A stretch of 64,000 nt of DNA from Sphingomonas hankookensis. Lineage in GTDB: Bacteria; Pseudomonadota; Alphaproteobacteria; Sphingomonadales; Sphingomonadaceae. The stretch covers positions 1-64,000 of the forward strand of contig NZ_LQQO01000005.1 of NCBI RefSeq assembly GCF_001619955.1, read 5' to 3'. The notes under the pieces are model-generated. The model was not told the DNA's origin, did no database searches, and worked only from the letters and a program-made list of their open reading frames with translations. Shown here in pieces: positions 9,204 through 20,300 of this stretch. The translations under genes and the position numbers were made by a program. Numbering within the stretch: position 1 is the stretch's first letter; every line of letters starts with the position of its first letter.

Positions 9204-10511
9204 ATGCAGCATCGCGACGATTCCGACCCGTCCTACGACCCGCGCTCCTGGGGTAGCCCGCGTCCCGCGCCGGTCCCGCCACCACCGCCGATACCGGTCG
9301 CGCGCGGGCGAAGCCGGACGCCGCTGATCGCCAGCGTCGTGGTAACCCTGGGCGGAGCGATCCTCGCCTACACGGCAAGACCGGCAGGCGACGACCTCGC
9401 CAGCCCCGCCGCCACCGCCACGCCTGGCGCATCCTACGACCAGCGCGTGCTCAACATCGCCGGCCCTGCCGCCATCGCCCCGACCCTCCGCTCGCTGGGC
9501 GTAGCCGAAGCCGACGCCACCCGCGCTGCCGAACTGGGGCAGGCTGCACTGGGCGACACACCGGGCCTGCTCCGGCTCGACGTCACGCTGGCAGGCCGCA
9601 ATCTGCACGCCGCCACGCTCACCCATGCCGATGGCGGCGGCGTCGCGATCGAGCGGGCCGGCGACGGGACGCTCGCCGCCAAGCCGCTGTCGGCGAAACT
9701 CACCCGTCGCCTGCGCTTCGTGCGCGGCGAGCTGGATGGCGAAAGCTTCTACAGCTCGGCCGTGGCGGCGGGGGTCAGCGATGTGCTGGTCGGCCCGTTC
9801 GCCAACGCCTTTCGCTACGATTTCGACATCCAGCGTGAGGTCGCGCCGGGCGACATCTTCGAAGCGGGGTTCGAGGAGCGCGTCAACGCCGATGGCGAAC
9901 CGGTCGGCGCGCCGCGCCTCGTCTATGCCTCGCTCGCCACCGCCGCCAAGACGCGCGCGCTCTACCTGTACCAGCTGCCCGGCGATGCAGAGGCGGAATG
10001 GTTCGACAGCAGCGGACGCAGCAGCCGCCGCGCGCTGATGCGCACCCCGGTCGATGCGGCGCGGATCAGTTCGGGCTTCGGGATGCGCGGTCACCCCATT
10101 CTGGGCTTTCGCAAGATGCACCGCGGCACCGACTTCGCCGCCCCCACCGGCACGCCGATCTTCGCGGCGGGCGACGCGACGGTCAGCTTTGCCGGCATGA
10201 AGGGCGCCAATGGCAATTTCGTCCGGCTGCGCCACGACAATGGCTGGGAAACACTCTACCTGCACATGAACCGCATCGCGCCCGCGATCATCCCGGGCAG
10301 CCGGGTGGCGCAGGGGATGCAGATCGGCGAGGTCGGCACCACCGGCCGCTCGACCGGCCCGCACCTCCATTACGAAGTGCATATCGACGGGCAGGCGGTC
10401 GACCCGATGTCGATCGAAACCGGCGGCGGCCGGTCGATTCCCACCGCTGCGATGGTCGGGTTCCGCAAGATTCGCGACGCGATCGACGCGAAACGGGCGG
10501 AGACGATGTAG
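9204..10511 (+). CDS. Membrane-anchored M23 (LytM-type) peptidoglycan endopeptidase
   Basis: Zinc metallopeptidase of the M23 family, expected to cut peptide cross-bridges in peptidoglycan. The 435-residue protein has a proline-rich cytoplasmic N-terminus, one helix at about 40-57 (LIASVVVTLGGAILAYTA), a middle domain, and a C-terminal M23 domain with SGFGMRGHPILG, H306 and D310 in HRGTD, and H387/H389 in HLHYE. All metal ligands and the catalytic histidine are present. Start ATG at 9204 has AGGGCAGG upstream. It diverges from tssK and runs into the CPBP gene with a two-base gap. It may be a housekeeping wall hydrolase or may open the wall for T6SS assembly; the second is inference from location. 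Confidence 0.88.
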   Translation: MQHRDDSDPSYDPRSWGSPRPAPVPPPPPIPVARGRSRTPLIASVVVTLGGAILAYTARPAGDDLASPAATATPGASYDQRVLNIAGPAAIAPTLRSLGVAEADATRAAELGQAALGDTPGLLRLDVTLAGRNLHAATLTHADGGGVAIERAGDGTLAAKPLSAKLTRRLRFVRGELDGESFYSSAVAAGVSDVLVGPFANAFRYDFDIQREVAPGDIFEAGFEERVNADGEPVGAPRLVYASLATAAKTRALYLYQLPGDAEAEWFDSSGRSSRRALMRTPVDAARISSGFGMRGHPILGFRKMHRGTDFAAPTGTPIFAAGDATVSFAGMKGANGNFVRLRHDNGWETLYLHMNRIAPAIIPGSRVAQGMQIGEVGTTGRSTGPHLHYEVHIDGQAVDPMSIETGGGRSIPTAAMVGFRKIRDAIDAKRAETM

Positions 10512-10513
10512 CC

Positions 10514-11290
10514 TCATACCGGTCGCCGCCCGACGACGAGCAGGATTACGGCCAGCAGCGCGATCCCCATGGCGAAACTGCCGTTCAACCCCGCCGCCGA
10601 TCCGCCCCACCGCAAAGCGCCGACCAGGTCGAGGTCGATCACCGATCCGAACGCGCCGGTGCCGGGATTGGGGTCCAGCCCCACGCCCAGCTGTTCGACG
10701 ACATTCCACGCGAAATGCGCGCCGATCGCCGCACCCAGCCCGCGAACCAGCGCCAGCAACCCGAACAGCACGCCGCCCAGCAGCATGTTCGTCAGCATCA
10801 CCGGCTCGACGCCGCCGGACAGCGCATGCAACGCAGCGAACGCGAGCGCCGTCAGCGGCACCGCCACGCCCGCCCCGACCCCGCGGATCAGCAGCGGTTG
10901 GACATAGCCCCGGAACATGACCTCTTCCGCCGTCACCTGGAGCAGCACCAGCAGCACGCCCAGCGGCAGCGCGATCCGTGCCGCAGGTCCGATACCCCGC
11001 CCCAGCGTCCCTGCCAGCGCGCAATAGCCGATCGCAAGCAGCAACCCGGCCAGACCAATGGCGAAACCGCCGCCAAATCCTTTGAGCGCCACCGGCCGCA
11101 ACGGCACGCCAGCCACCCTCGCAAGACCCAGCGCGAGGATCAGGATCGCCCCGAACACGATCACGCCGAACCCCGCGTCCGCCGCGACCGGCGAGAGGCC
11201 CTGCACCAGATGGTCGGCGAACGGTGCCGCCCCCCACAGGCAGATCCAGGTCGCCAGCACCCCGGCCCCGGCCAGCGCGATCGCGCGCAT
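10514..11290 (-). CDS. CPBP-family intramembrane metalloprotease (CAAX-type)
   Basis: A 258-residue polytopic membrane protein of the CPBP (Abi/CAAX prenyl protease) family. It shows the three family motifs: EEVMFRGYVQP (EExxxR), FAALHAL (FxxxH) and HFAWNVVEQ (HxxxN), so the metal-binding and catalytic set is intact. Hydrophobic segments occupy most of the chain. It lies just downstream of the CHAT lipoprotein gene with two bases between them, so it is the last gene of the tpsB-tpsA-CHAT-CPBP run. Bacterial CPBP proteins have been linked to maturation or immunity of secreted peptides; the substrate here is unknown. Confidence 0.88.
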   Translation of the reverse strand: MRAIALAGAGVLATWICLWGAAPFADHLVQGLSPVAADAGFGVIVFGAILILALGLARVAGVPLRPVALKGFGGGFAIGLAGLLLAIGYCALAGTLGRGIGPAARIALPLGVLLVLLQVTAEEVMFRGYVQPLLIRGVGAGVAVPLTALAFAALHALSGGVEPVMLTNMLLGGVLFGLLALVRGLGAAIGAHFAWNVVEQLGVGLDPNPGTGAFGSVIDLDLVGALRWGGSAAGLNGSFAMGIALLAVILLVVGRRPV

Positions 11291-11292
11291 GA

Positions 11293-14200
11293 TCAGCGCG
11301 CCGCGATCCGTGCGCCCGCCCCGCCACTCAGCATCGACTTCGCGCTGTCGCCGACCAGGAAATACGGCCCCCAGTAAAAGGGATGCGAATATTGCGGCTG
11401 CGCGATCAACGTCCGCTGCGCGCGTTGCAGCGCTTCGCCGATGCTGTGGGTCCGCGCCTCGCTATAGAAGCTGCGCATGAACTCCTTGCTCTCCTGCTCG
11501 GCCGACACCTGCCAATAGGTTGCCAGCACCGACCGGGCATTGGCGGTCAGGAACGCGCGGACCAGTCCTTCCAGCGTCGATCCCGGCTCCTCCTGCCCGA
11601 CCGCGCGGCGCAGCGCCTCGCCCCGCACGCCTGCCGCCGTGTCGCATGCCGACAGCACGACGAGATTCGCGTCGAACTTCAGCTTTGCGATCTCGGAAAA
11701 GTCGAGCAGCCCGTCCGACCCCGGTTGCCCGAACGACGTGACCAGCGCCGGCGGCGACTTGGAACAGCCCCACAGCCCTTCCTCGATGCCATGCGTCGCG
11801 AAATGGACGACCTCATATTGGTCGAGGTCCTGGCGTCCCTCCACACCGGTATCGCTGAACGCCCGACCGGTGACGAACTGCGCATCGCGCGCGCCCAGCG
11901 CCCCGGCGGCAATGTTAAGTTCGCGGGCGTCGATTGGTTTTAGCGAGCGGGCGATGCTGTTCAACCGGTCGGCGGCGACCATGCAGCCGAAGCCGACGCG
12001 AATCTGGCCGTTCGAGCCGGGTGCCGGCACCGGCGATCCGGGCTGGTTCTGCCCGAAGCCCAGAAACGCCCGCTGCGCCCGCGACGCCGGCAGCGCACGC
12101 GACACGAGGAAGGATCGTGGCGACAACGCGGTCGAGATCGAGGCATTGGCCGCCAGGAACGCGGTGCGCGAGAAGTCGAACGGATCGCTCTTCGACGCAT
12201 CAGCCGCATAGCGCGTCACCAGCACCCCGACCGGCAATTGCTGCAACGGTCCCGACGGATCGACCACGATCGCGCGCGACGCCGCCAGTACCGGTGCCGC
12301 CGGCCCGCTGACCAGCCGGTACAGCGTATAGGCGCGGGCTTCATCGAACGGCACCAGCTTGCCCAAGCCGAGATCGCCATCGATCGACTGCCGCAACTGC
12401 CCGGCCAGTTCGAGCACCGCACCGCGCGCCGCCTCGCTCTCGGCGACCTGATACAGATAGGTCCGGTCGGCGGTGACGACCATGCCGTAGATGCGGCGGT
12501 TGAGCGTGGTGAGTTTCAGGAACGTCTCGCCCGGGCGCAGCGCGGCGCGCAGTTCGGCCAACGTCGCCGGGCTTTCGTCGAGCGTGCGGTAGCGCGGATC
12601 GGCGGCCAGCTGCGCATCGACCGCGAGCAGCCGGTTCTCCGCCGCCTCCCGCGCGCGGTTCAGTTCGGCGGTCGAGCTACCCGGCGCCCCCTCGCCCCCG
12701 CTCGACAGCGCAAAGCGCAACCGGGTGAGTTCACGCTCCAGATCGGCCCGCTCGCGCACCGCCGCGCCCACCGCCGGATCGGCGGTGACGACGTCGCGGA
12801 GTTCGGTGATCTGCCGCGCGACCGCCGGCTCGCCCGCCGCCTGCACCGCGCGGAAGAACAGGTCATAGGTGTCCGCCGCCGGCCTGGCGGATTCGGCGAC
12901 CAGCAGGTCGAGATAATCCTCCATGCCGATCGCGCCGCTGGGCGCGGTCCCACCCGACGCGATCACCGCATCGACCGCATCGCGGAACGCGCTGCGCGCT
13001 TCGGCCCGCGATGCACCCGCCCGGGCATAGACCGCCGCGCGTTCCAGTTCCGCCTCGGCAATCGCCGGCTCGCTGCCCGTCCCGGCATTGGCGATCGACC
13101 CGCGCCGCAGCAACTCGACCGTCGTCGTATAATGGTCGAGCGCGCCGCGATAATCCCCCGCCTGCGCGCGCAACCGCCCCTGCTGCCGCGCGATCCGAGC
13201 ACCCAGCCAATAGAGCTGCGTCTGGTCGAGCCGCTGGTTGGTCAGCGGCCGATAGATGGCGGCGGCAGCATCGATTTCCCTGAGCGCTCCCGGACGATCA
13301 CCGGTCCCCAGCAATGCGATGCTGCGCGCATAATGCGACTGCGCATCGAGCACGAGCCGCGACAGCTGCGCGGTATCGGCCAGCGCCGGCATCCCCCGAT
13401 CGCCCGCCGCCGGCTGGTTGAGCGCGACCAGCGTCGCCGCATCCTCCAGCGGCCGGTCGGTCGCGCCGGGCGTCCCGCCGCTGCGGTCGAGCGTCGCCAG
13501 CGCCTCGTTGAACGCGGCGCGGTTGATCGCATCGAGCGCGCGATAGGTGTCGAGCTTGCGCAGCAGGAACGGCGTGCGCGTCGCCGGCACCGCGACGAAG
13601 ATTGCGCGCGCCCCCTCGAAATGCTGGGCGGCGGCGTCGGGGAAGCGGATGTTGGAGTCGGCAAGGCCCGCTTCCAGCAGCAATTCGGCTTTCAGCGCAG
13701 GCGGTGCGTCGGGGGTCAGCCGGGCGAGCGCATCGTTCAGCACGCGCGATGCCTCGACATGCAGCCCCTTGTGGTTGAGCGCGATGCCCTGCGTCAGCGC
13801 GGCGCTGGCGGTCGCCTGTTGGGCGGGCGCGGCATCGGCCGCCAGCGCCCCTGCCCGCACGGGCAGGCTGGCGGCATCGACGCTCGCGGTCGCGACATAG
13901 GTCGCGGCGACCGCCGGCTGGCGCAGCCCGGCAGCGATGGCCAGCGCCTCCTCGACCTGCGGCAGGATCGCCGGGGTGCCCGCCGCGACATAGCGCCGCT
14001 GTCCGCGCGTCAGGTCGAGCCGGATCGATTCCAGCCCGGTCTGCTTGTCGAAACACCGCGCCGCGGTGGCGGGATTGCCGCTGATGGTCAGGTCGCGGCG
14101 GTCGCCGCAATCGAACTGCGCATCGACCGCCTCGATCGCCGCTGCTTCGGCCGGCACGATCCGGACGGTGCCCAGCGGCCGGCTCGCCGCGACGCTCGAA

Positions 14201-14397
14201 CAGGTGATGGCATAGGCGCGCGAGAAGGGATCGGGTGTCGCCGCGTCGCTCCAGTTGCGCGCCGCCGCGCACCGCTCGCCCGCGGCATTGCTGCCCAGGT
14301 TGAAACTGTCGAGCCGCGCGGGCGGCGTGGCGGTGCATCCTGCCAGCACGGCGGCGGCAGCACCCGACAGCAACGGGACGATGGGGCGACGGATCAA
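11293..14397 (-). CDS. CHAT-domain (caspase-like) protease lipoprotein with TPR-like region
   Basis: A 1034-residue protein that begins with a lipoprotein signal ending in LAGC, so it is probably anchored in the envelope facing the periplasm. The middle (about 150-600) is helical and TPR-like. The C-terminal third is a CHAT domain, a clan-CD cysteine protease fold, with the dyad His869 in VVHFATHG and Cys918 in VVLSACDTAAG. The start is TTG at 14397, overlapping the tpsA stop as TTGA, so it is translationally coupled to the adhesin gene. CHAT proteases usually cleave a partner protein; TpsA is the obvious candidate by position, which is inference. Confidence 0.9.
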   Translation of the reverse strand: MIRRPIVPLLSGAAAAVLAGCTATPPARLDSFNLGSNAAGERCAAARNWSDAATPDPFSRAYAITCSSVAASRPLGTVRIVPAEAAAIEAVDAQFDCGDRRDLTISGNPATAARCFDKQTGLESIRLDLTRGQRRYVAAGTPAILPQVEEALAIAAGLRQPAVAATYVATASVDAASLPVRAGALAADAAPAQQATASAALTQGIALNHKGLHVEASRVLNDALARLTPDAPPALKAELLLEAGLADSNIRFPDAAAQHFEGARAIFVAVPATRTPFLLRKLDTYRALDAINRAAFNEALATLDRSGGTPGATDRPLEDAATLVALNQPAAGDRGMPALADTAQLSRLVLDAQSHYARSIALLGTGDRPGALREIDAAAAIYRPLTNQRLDQTQLYWLGARIARQQGRLRAQAGDYRGALDHYTTTVELLRRGSIANAGTGSEPAIAEAELERAAVYARAGASRAEARSAFRDAVDAVIASGGTAPSGAIGMEDYLDLLVAESARPAADTYDLFFRAVQAAGEPAVARQITELRDVVTADPAVGAAVRERADLERELTRLRFALSSGGEGAPGSSTAELNRAREAAENRLLAVDAQLAADPRYRTLDESPATLAELRAALRPGETFLKLTTLNRRIYGMVVTADRTYLYQVAESEAARGAVLELAGQLRQSIDGDLGLGKLVPFDEARAYTLYRLVSGPAAPVLAASRAIVVDPSGPLQQLPVGVLVTRYAADASKSDPFDFSRTAFLAANASISTALSPRSFLVSRALPASRAQRAFLGFGQNQPGSPVPAPGSNGQIRVGFGCMVAADRLNSIARSLKPIDARELNIAAGALGARDAQFVTGRAFSDTGVEGRQDLDQYEVVHFATHGIEEGLWGCSKSPPALVTSFGQPGSDGLLDFSEIAKLKFDANLVVLSACDTAAGVRGEALRRAVGQEEPGSTLEGLVRAFLTANARSVLATYWQVSAEQESKEFMRSFYSEARTHSIGEALQRAQRTLIAQPQYSHPFYWGPYFLVGDSAKSMLSGGAGARIAAR

Positions 14398-17300
14398 GGC
14401 TTCGGCTCCTGCGACGGCACGACGGTCGGGGCGGGCGCGGCGGCATCGGCGGGCGTTTCGGGTACTAGTGCCGGCAGCCCGCTCAGCAACGCTTCGTTAT
14501 TGCCGCCGATGATCGGGGTGAAGGGCAGCGACACGTCCTGCAAAATGCCGAACACCGCCTGGCTGTCCCAATCGAACACCTGCAAGGTCGGCTGGATGAC
14601 GATCGTCGTCAGACACCCGGCACCCGACCCGGCCAGACAGCCGTTGATCCGGCTGTTGGGCAACAATTGCGGCTGGATATCGATCACTGGATTTCCGAGC
14701 AGCGCCGCGCCCGCCCCGGTGATGCCGTTGATGTCGCCGAAGAACGCGAAGCTGGCCGCCGCTGGCGTGCCATAGGTCGCGATGCGCAGCGCGGGCGTGA
14801 CCGGCGCGGTCAGCGATCCCACGGAGACGCCCGACGACCGCCCCGGCACCGCCGTATTCTGGAACAGCGCATAATCGCCGAACCGGACGGTCAGCGACCG
14901 CGCGGCGATCATCGTCGTCGCATCGGGCGCGAAGAAGCCGCCGCCCAGCTGCGTATTGTACAGCGCCGAATTGGGGTTGCCGATCAGCGCCTGCGCCTGC
15001 GCGCGTCCGGCATCGCCCGGCTGCAACGTATCGAGGAACCCGGTCGACAGCCCCGCCGCGATCCGGTTGCCGCGCAGGTCGAGGTCGTTGTCGCCGACCA
15101 ACAGCCGACCGCCCGCATCGCTGGTCGCGATCAGGTGGATCGTCGCGGCATTGCCGTTCGCGCCATCGCCGCCGATGCGGATGCTGCGGCCGGCCCCGGT
15201 CGCGCTTACCTGTCCGGTCACGCGGACATCGCCGGTCGACAGCATCTCGACCGATCGCCCAACGGAGGGGGCAAGCGCGACGCTGCCGATCTCCATCGCG
15301 CCCGCGCCGCCGTCGAACGCGACGCTGTCGGCCGCGACCTGCGCGACCTCCGCCGCCGACAGGCGAAAGCCGTTGGCCTGCGTCCCGTCACCGATGCGCA
15401 GCGCGGTCGTCGCCGGATCGCGCGTGGCGAAGCGGACACTGCTCCCCCGGATCGCGCCGGACAGTTCGGCATCGGCACCGCGGATCGCGATCGACGGCCC
15501 GCCGCTCAGCGCACCCGCGCGCACCAACCCGACCGCATCCAGCGTGATGCCGTTGCCGCTACCCGACGCCAGCGACAGTCCGCCGCTGCTGGTCGCCTTC
15601 AACGCCCCGCCGGCCCGCACCGCGCCCAACGTAACGCCGGCGCCATCGACCGACAGCGCGCCACCCGCCGACACTTCACCCGCATTCACCGCACCTGTCG
15701 ATGCGAGCGACACATCACCGCCTGCCGCCGCATTCTGCAGCGTCAGCGCCGAACGCGCCTCGACCAGCAGCGCCCGTGCCGCCGACAATCTGTCCCGCAC
15801 CTCGACCGAGGTTCCGCGCAACGTCGCCGACCCGGCGGACTCGACGCTGGCCAGCCGCGCCGTTCCCGCTTCCACCGTCAGATCGCCGCCGGTCGTGCGC
15901 AGCGCCGTCGCGCCGCCATTCCCGGCACCCAGCGTCCCGGCGGTCTTGATCGTCAGCGCCTGCGCGGTCAGCGCGCGCAGGTCGATATTGCCCGCTTCCA
16001 GCGTTGCCGTGCCACCGACCGTCGCCGTACCGAGCGCCAATGTCGATCCGGCCTTCGCCTCCAGCGTGCCCGCCGTCAGGTCGCCGCCCCGAACCGAACC
16101 GCTGCTCGCGATCAACGACACCGGCCCCGTCGCGCTGATCCGTCCGGTCGTCAGGTCGCCGCTGCTCAGCGTCACCGCCATGCGCCCGACCGTCAGGTCA
16201 CCGGTCGTCACGCTGCCATCATGGGTCAGCCGGTCGACCGGCGCGCTCCCGTCGAAGCCGCCGAGCGACCCTGCCTCGACCGATCCCAGCCGGATCGCCT
16301 GCCCGCGCCCTGCCCGCAGCGCCAGCGCGGAGCCCGCCCCGGTGCGCAAGCTCGCGCCCGACAGGTCGATGCCGGCGGTAGCGTCGAGTATGATCGGTGC
16401 CGTACCGCCTGCCGTACCGCTCACCAGCGTCAGCCCCGACGCCCCGCCGATCGCGCCGTTCGTCGCGCTCAGCCGAACCTCGCCGCCCGCCTGCTGCTCA
16501 CCGCCCAGCGCGATCGATCCTGCGGTCACCCGATACGCACCGCCAGCGGTCACGCCGTTCGCCAGTGTCGCCGCGCCGCTCGCCCGGACGGTGACGTTCC
16601 CGCCCATCGCCACCGCGCCAAGCTGCAACGCGCCCGCTGTCGAATCGGCAGCCAGCGAGCCGGCTCCGGCGACCGGCCCGACCGCGATCGACTGGCCGCC
16701 CAGCGTAACATCGCCGGTCGCGCTCACCGTGCCGCCGCTCAGCGCACCGCCCTGCGACGCCGCCGTGACCGCCCGTCCCGCCAACCGGTCGAACCGTAAC
16801 GCGCCGGCCGACGTCGCTCGCAATGCGCCTCCGGCCGTCACCGTACCCAAATTGCCGGTCGTACCGGCGGACAACACCGCGTCGCCGACCGCCTTGCCGG
16901 TACCGAGCGTCAATGCTCCGCCGGTCGTGGCCGACAGCGCCCCGCCGCTATCGACCGACCCGATATCGATCGACTGGCCCGCCAGCGTCGCATTGCCGCG
17001 CGCGACCACCGCCGTTCCATTGAGCGCCCCGCCCTGCGCGGTCGCCGTGACCGTCTGCCCGGTCAGCTGGTCGAAGCGCGTGGCACCCGTCGTCGAAAGG
17101 CCGAGTGCTCCGCCGGCAGTGACGGTACCGAAAGTGCCGGTCGCGCCGGTCAGGGTCGCATCCCCGGTCGCCCGGACCGTGCCGATCGCCAGCGCGGCGT
17201 CGCTCTTCGCCGACAGCGATCCACCACTCTCGGCCAAACCCAGATCGATCGACTGCCCGGTCAGCGTCGCGTTGCCGCGCGCGACCACCGCCGTTCCGAT

Positions 17301-20300
17301 GAGCGCGCCACCCCGCGCCGTGGCGGCTATGCTCTGTCCGGTCAACCGGCCGAAGCGCGTCGCGCCGCTCGTCGTGATGCCGAGCGCTCCCCCGGCGGTA
17401 ACGTCGCCGAAATTGCCCGAAGCGCCGGTCAGTACCGCGTCGCCCGTGGCCTCGATCGTACCGATCGCCAGCGTACCCGTCGCATCGGCAGTCAGTGTCC
17501 CCGCGTCGATCCGGTCGAGCGTCACGTCGGCGCCGCTCAGCGTGATCGCACCAGTCGACGACAGCGCATCGCCGCGGATTGCACCGCCGCTCGCGTCGAT
17601 CGACGCACCCGACACGCGCCCAAACGACAGCCCCTGCGCCCCGCCCAACGTCACCGCGCCCGACGCATCGACCGATCCCAGCAGCGCCCGTCCCGCCGCC
17701 GTCAGCGATACCGTGCTGCCCGTCACCGGCCCGGAAACCGTCAGGTCGCCCACCGTCGCCCGCAGCGCGACCGGCAAGCTGCCGCCATCGATCCGGTTGG
17801 CGGTGATCGCGGTCGCGGTGATCGATATATTGCCGCCGACCACATCGCCCAGCACCGCATCGGTGCCGACCGTCAGCGAGAAGGGCTGGCCGGCGCCTGC
17901 CGACAGGCTGGTCCCGGTGCCCGTGACGAACCCTGCCAGTCGTCCATTGGGCGCCGCCACCGTCAGCGCACCCGTAGCGCTGCGCACGAACGGGGTGCGG
18001 ATGTCGCGGCCCGATCGCACCGTGACCGCGCCGTTGGCGGCGACGCCATCGGCCACCGACACGTCGTTGCCGGCACCCGTCCCGATCACCGACGCGGTTC
18101 CAGCCGACGCAACGCCCTGCACGAACACCGGGCCGAGCGCGCCCAGCGCGACGTCGCCACCGGTCGTCGCGATCCGCCCCAGGGTCAGCACGCCATTCGC
18201 CGCCTGCACCTGCACATCGCCGCTCGTGTCGATATTGCCGCCGGTGACCACCCCCCCGGCGGCGATCGCCGACAGGCTCGCCGCGCGCGCATTGCCGAAC
18301 CGCACCGCATTGCCGCCGAGCGTCACTGCGCCATCGGTGTTGATCGCGCCGGTCGTCACGTCGCCCGCCGCGCGCAGCGTTGCCGGTCCGCCGAGACGCA
18401 GGTCGCCGGTGCGGATCGCTGCCCCGGTCGTGGTCGCTCCGGTCGCCACCAGTCCGGCGGCCTGCACGCCGCCGATCGTGATCCCCTGCCCATCGGTGGT
18501 CAGCCGCACCGTGCCGCCGGCATCGATCCGACTGTCGCCCAAGTCGATTGCACCACCGGTCGCGCCCAGCGTGACGCCTTCGCCACCGGTCGCATCGCTG
18601 TCGGCGCGGATCGACAGCGCATTGCCGCTGCGCGTAATCCCCCCGGCCGACGCGGTCGCGCTATAGGCGCCGCGTGCCGTCTGCGTGCCGCCGAGCGTGA
18701 TGGCCGTTCCCGACAGCGTTGCCGCCCCGTCCGACGTCAGCCCGCCGGTCACTCCCACGCTACCGCCGGTCGACACGACGCGGACATTGCCGCCCGTGCT
18801 GCGGATCGTCCCCGCGACCGCAATCGCACCGCCCGCGTTCAATTCTACCGCGCCGGCATCGGCTGTCAGGGTGCCGGTCACGCCGATGCCACCCCCGGCA
18901 TCCAGCGCGACCCGGCGTCCGGCCGCACTCGCCACCGACAAGTCGCCCGATGTCGCACCCAGCGTCACCGCCCCGGTCCCACCGCGCACATCGCCCAGCG
19001 TCACCGCCGTCCCGCTGGCGGTCACGCCGGTCGCGCCGGACACGCGCCCCGCACGCAACGTGCCACCGCTGGTCAGCGTCACCGCCCGGTCGCGGCTCTC
19101 GATCGTGCCGAGCGTCAGCGCCGTCCCGCTCGCCAGCGTCACCGCGCCGCTGGTGCTGATATCGCTCTGTACCGACAGCGTGCCCGCCGCGCGCAGATCG
19201 ATTCCCTGCAACGCGCCGCTGACCGCGATCCGGCCGACCGTCAGATTGCCGCCGGTGCTTTCCGCCGCGAAGCCGTCGACCAGATCGAGCCGCCCGAAGG
19301 TCAGCGATCCCGCCGACCGGAACGCACCGCCCGGCCCCGTATCGCCGTCGAGCGTCGCGATGGTGCCCAGCGACCGTGCGGTCACGTCGCCGAGCTTCAG
19401 CGGCGCTTCGCTGGCGGTAAAGACCCGGACGTCCAGCGCGCGGTTGGTGCCGCCGGTGATCGTGCTGCCATCGGCCAGCACGATACCGTCCGCACCCGCC
19501 GCCTGCAGCTTGATGACGTCGCTGCGCCGGCTGCTGCCCGACGCGATCGCCAGCGCGCGCGAGCCAGTAATACCCCCGGTCAACGCGGTGACGTCGATCC
19601 CGCCGCCGCTGCGCAACGCGCTGCCACCCAGCGTGACCGAACCGCCGCGCAGGCTGACGCCGTCGGATGCCGCAACATCGCCGCCGACAGTCAGCGCAGT
19701 GCCCGCGACCACGGTCGCACCCGCACCGCTATCGATCCCGCCGGTCGTCACCGCGCCGCTGCCGCGAACGTCGATCGCGCGGTCGGATGCCAGATCGCCC
19801 GTGACGATGGTCGACCCGCCGATCGACAGTGCCTCGCGCAGGTTCACATCGCCGGTGCCGATTGCACCGCTGCCCACCGCGCCGCGCAGTGCCCGCGCCT
19901 CGACCGATCCGATATCGATCGCAGTGGCACCGTCCCGCCGCGCCAGCGTCAGCCCGCCACGCCGGTCGTCGCCCGCGATCAACCGGCTGCGGCTTCCCAG
20001 CCGAATATTCCCCGCGCTGCTACCCAGCGTTTCGAGCAGCAGGCCGTCATCACCGGTATCACCCGACCGCAGCGTCACCGTACCGATCCCGACGATATCG
20101 CCATCGGTCGAACTGACGCGGAACTGGCCACCCGCGCGCTGCGTCACCGGGTCCGTCGCGCCCAGCGTCACGCCGCGTCCCGACAGCAGCACGTCGCCAC
20201 CGGCGGTGACGTTGCCGGCGATGCTCAGCGCCCCGCCCGATGCGACCGAAAAGTCGTCGCGGGTCTGCACCGCGCCGCCAAAGCTCGCCGAACCGCTGGC

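Noticed and set aside
14394..15000. TpsA as a contact-dependent inhibition toxin
   Set aside because: No toxin domain, no VENN-type motif and no immunity gene after it; the C-terminus is beta-helix plus a Pro-rich tail.
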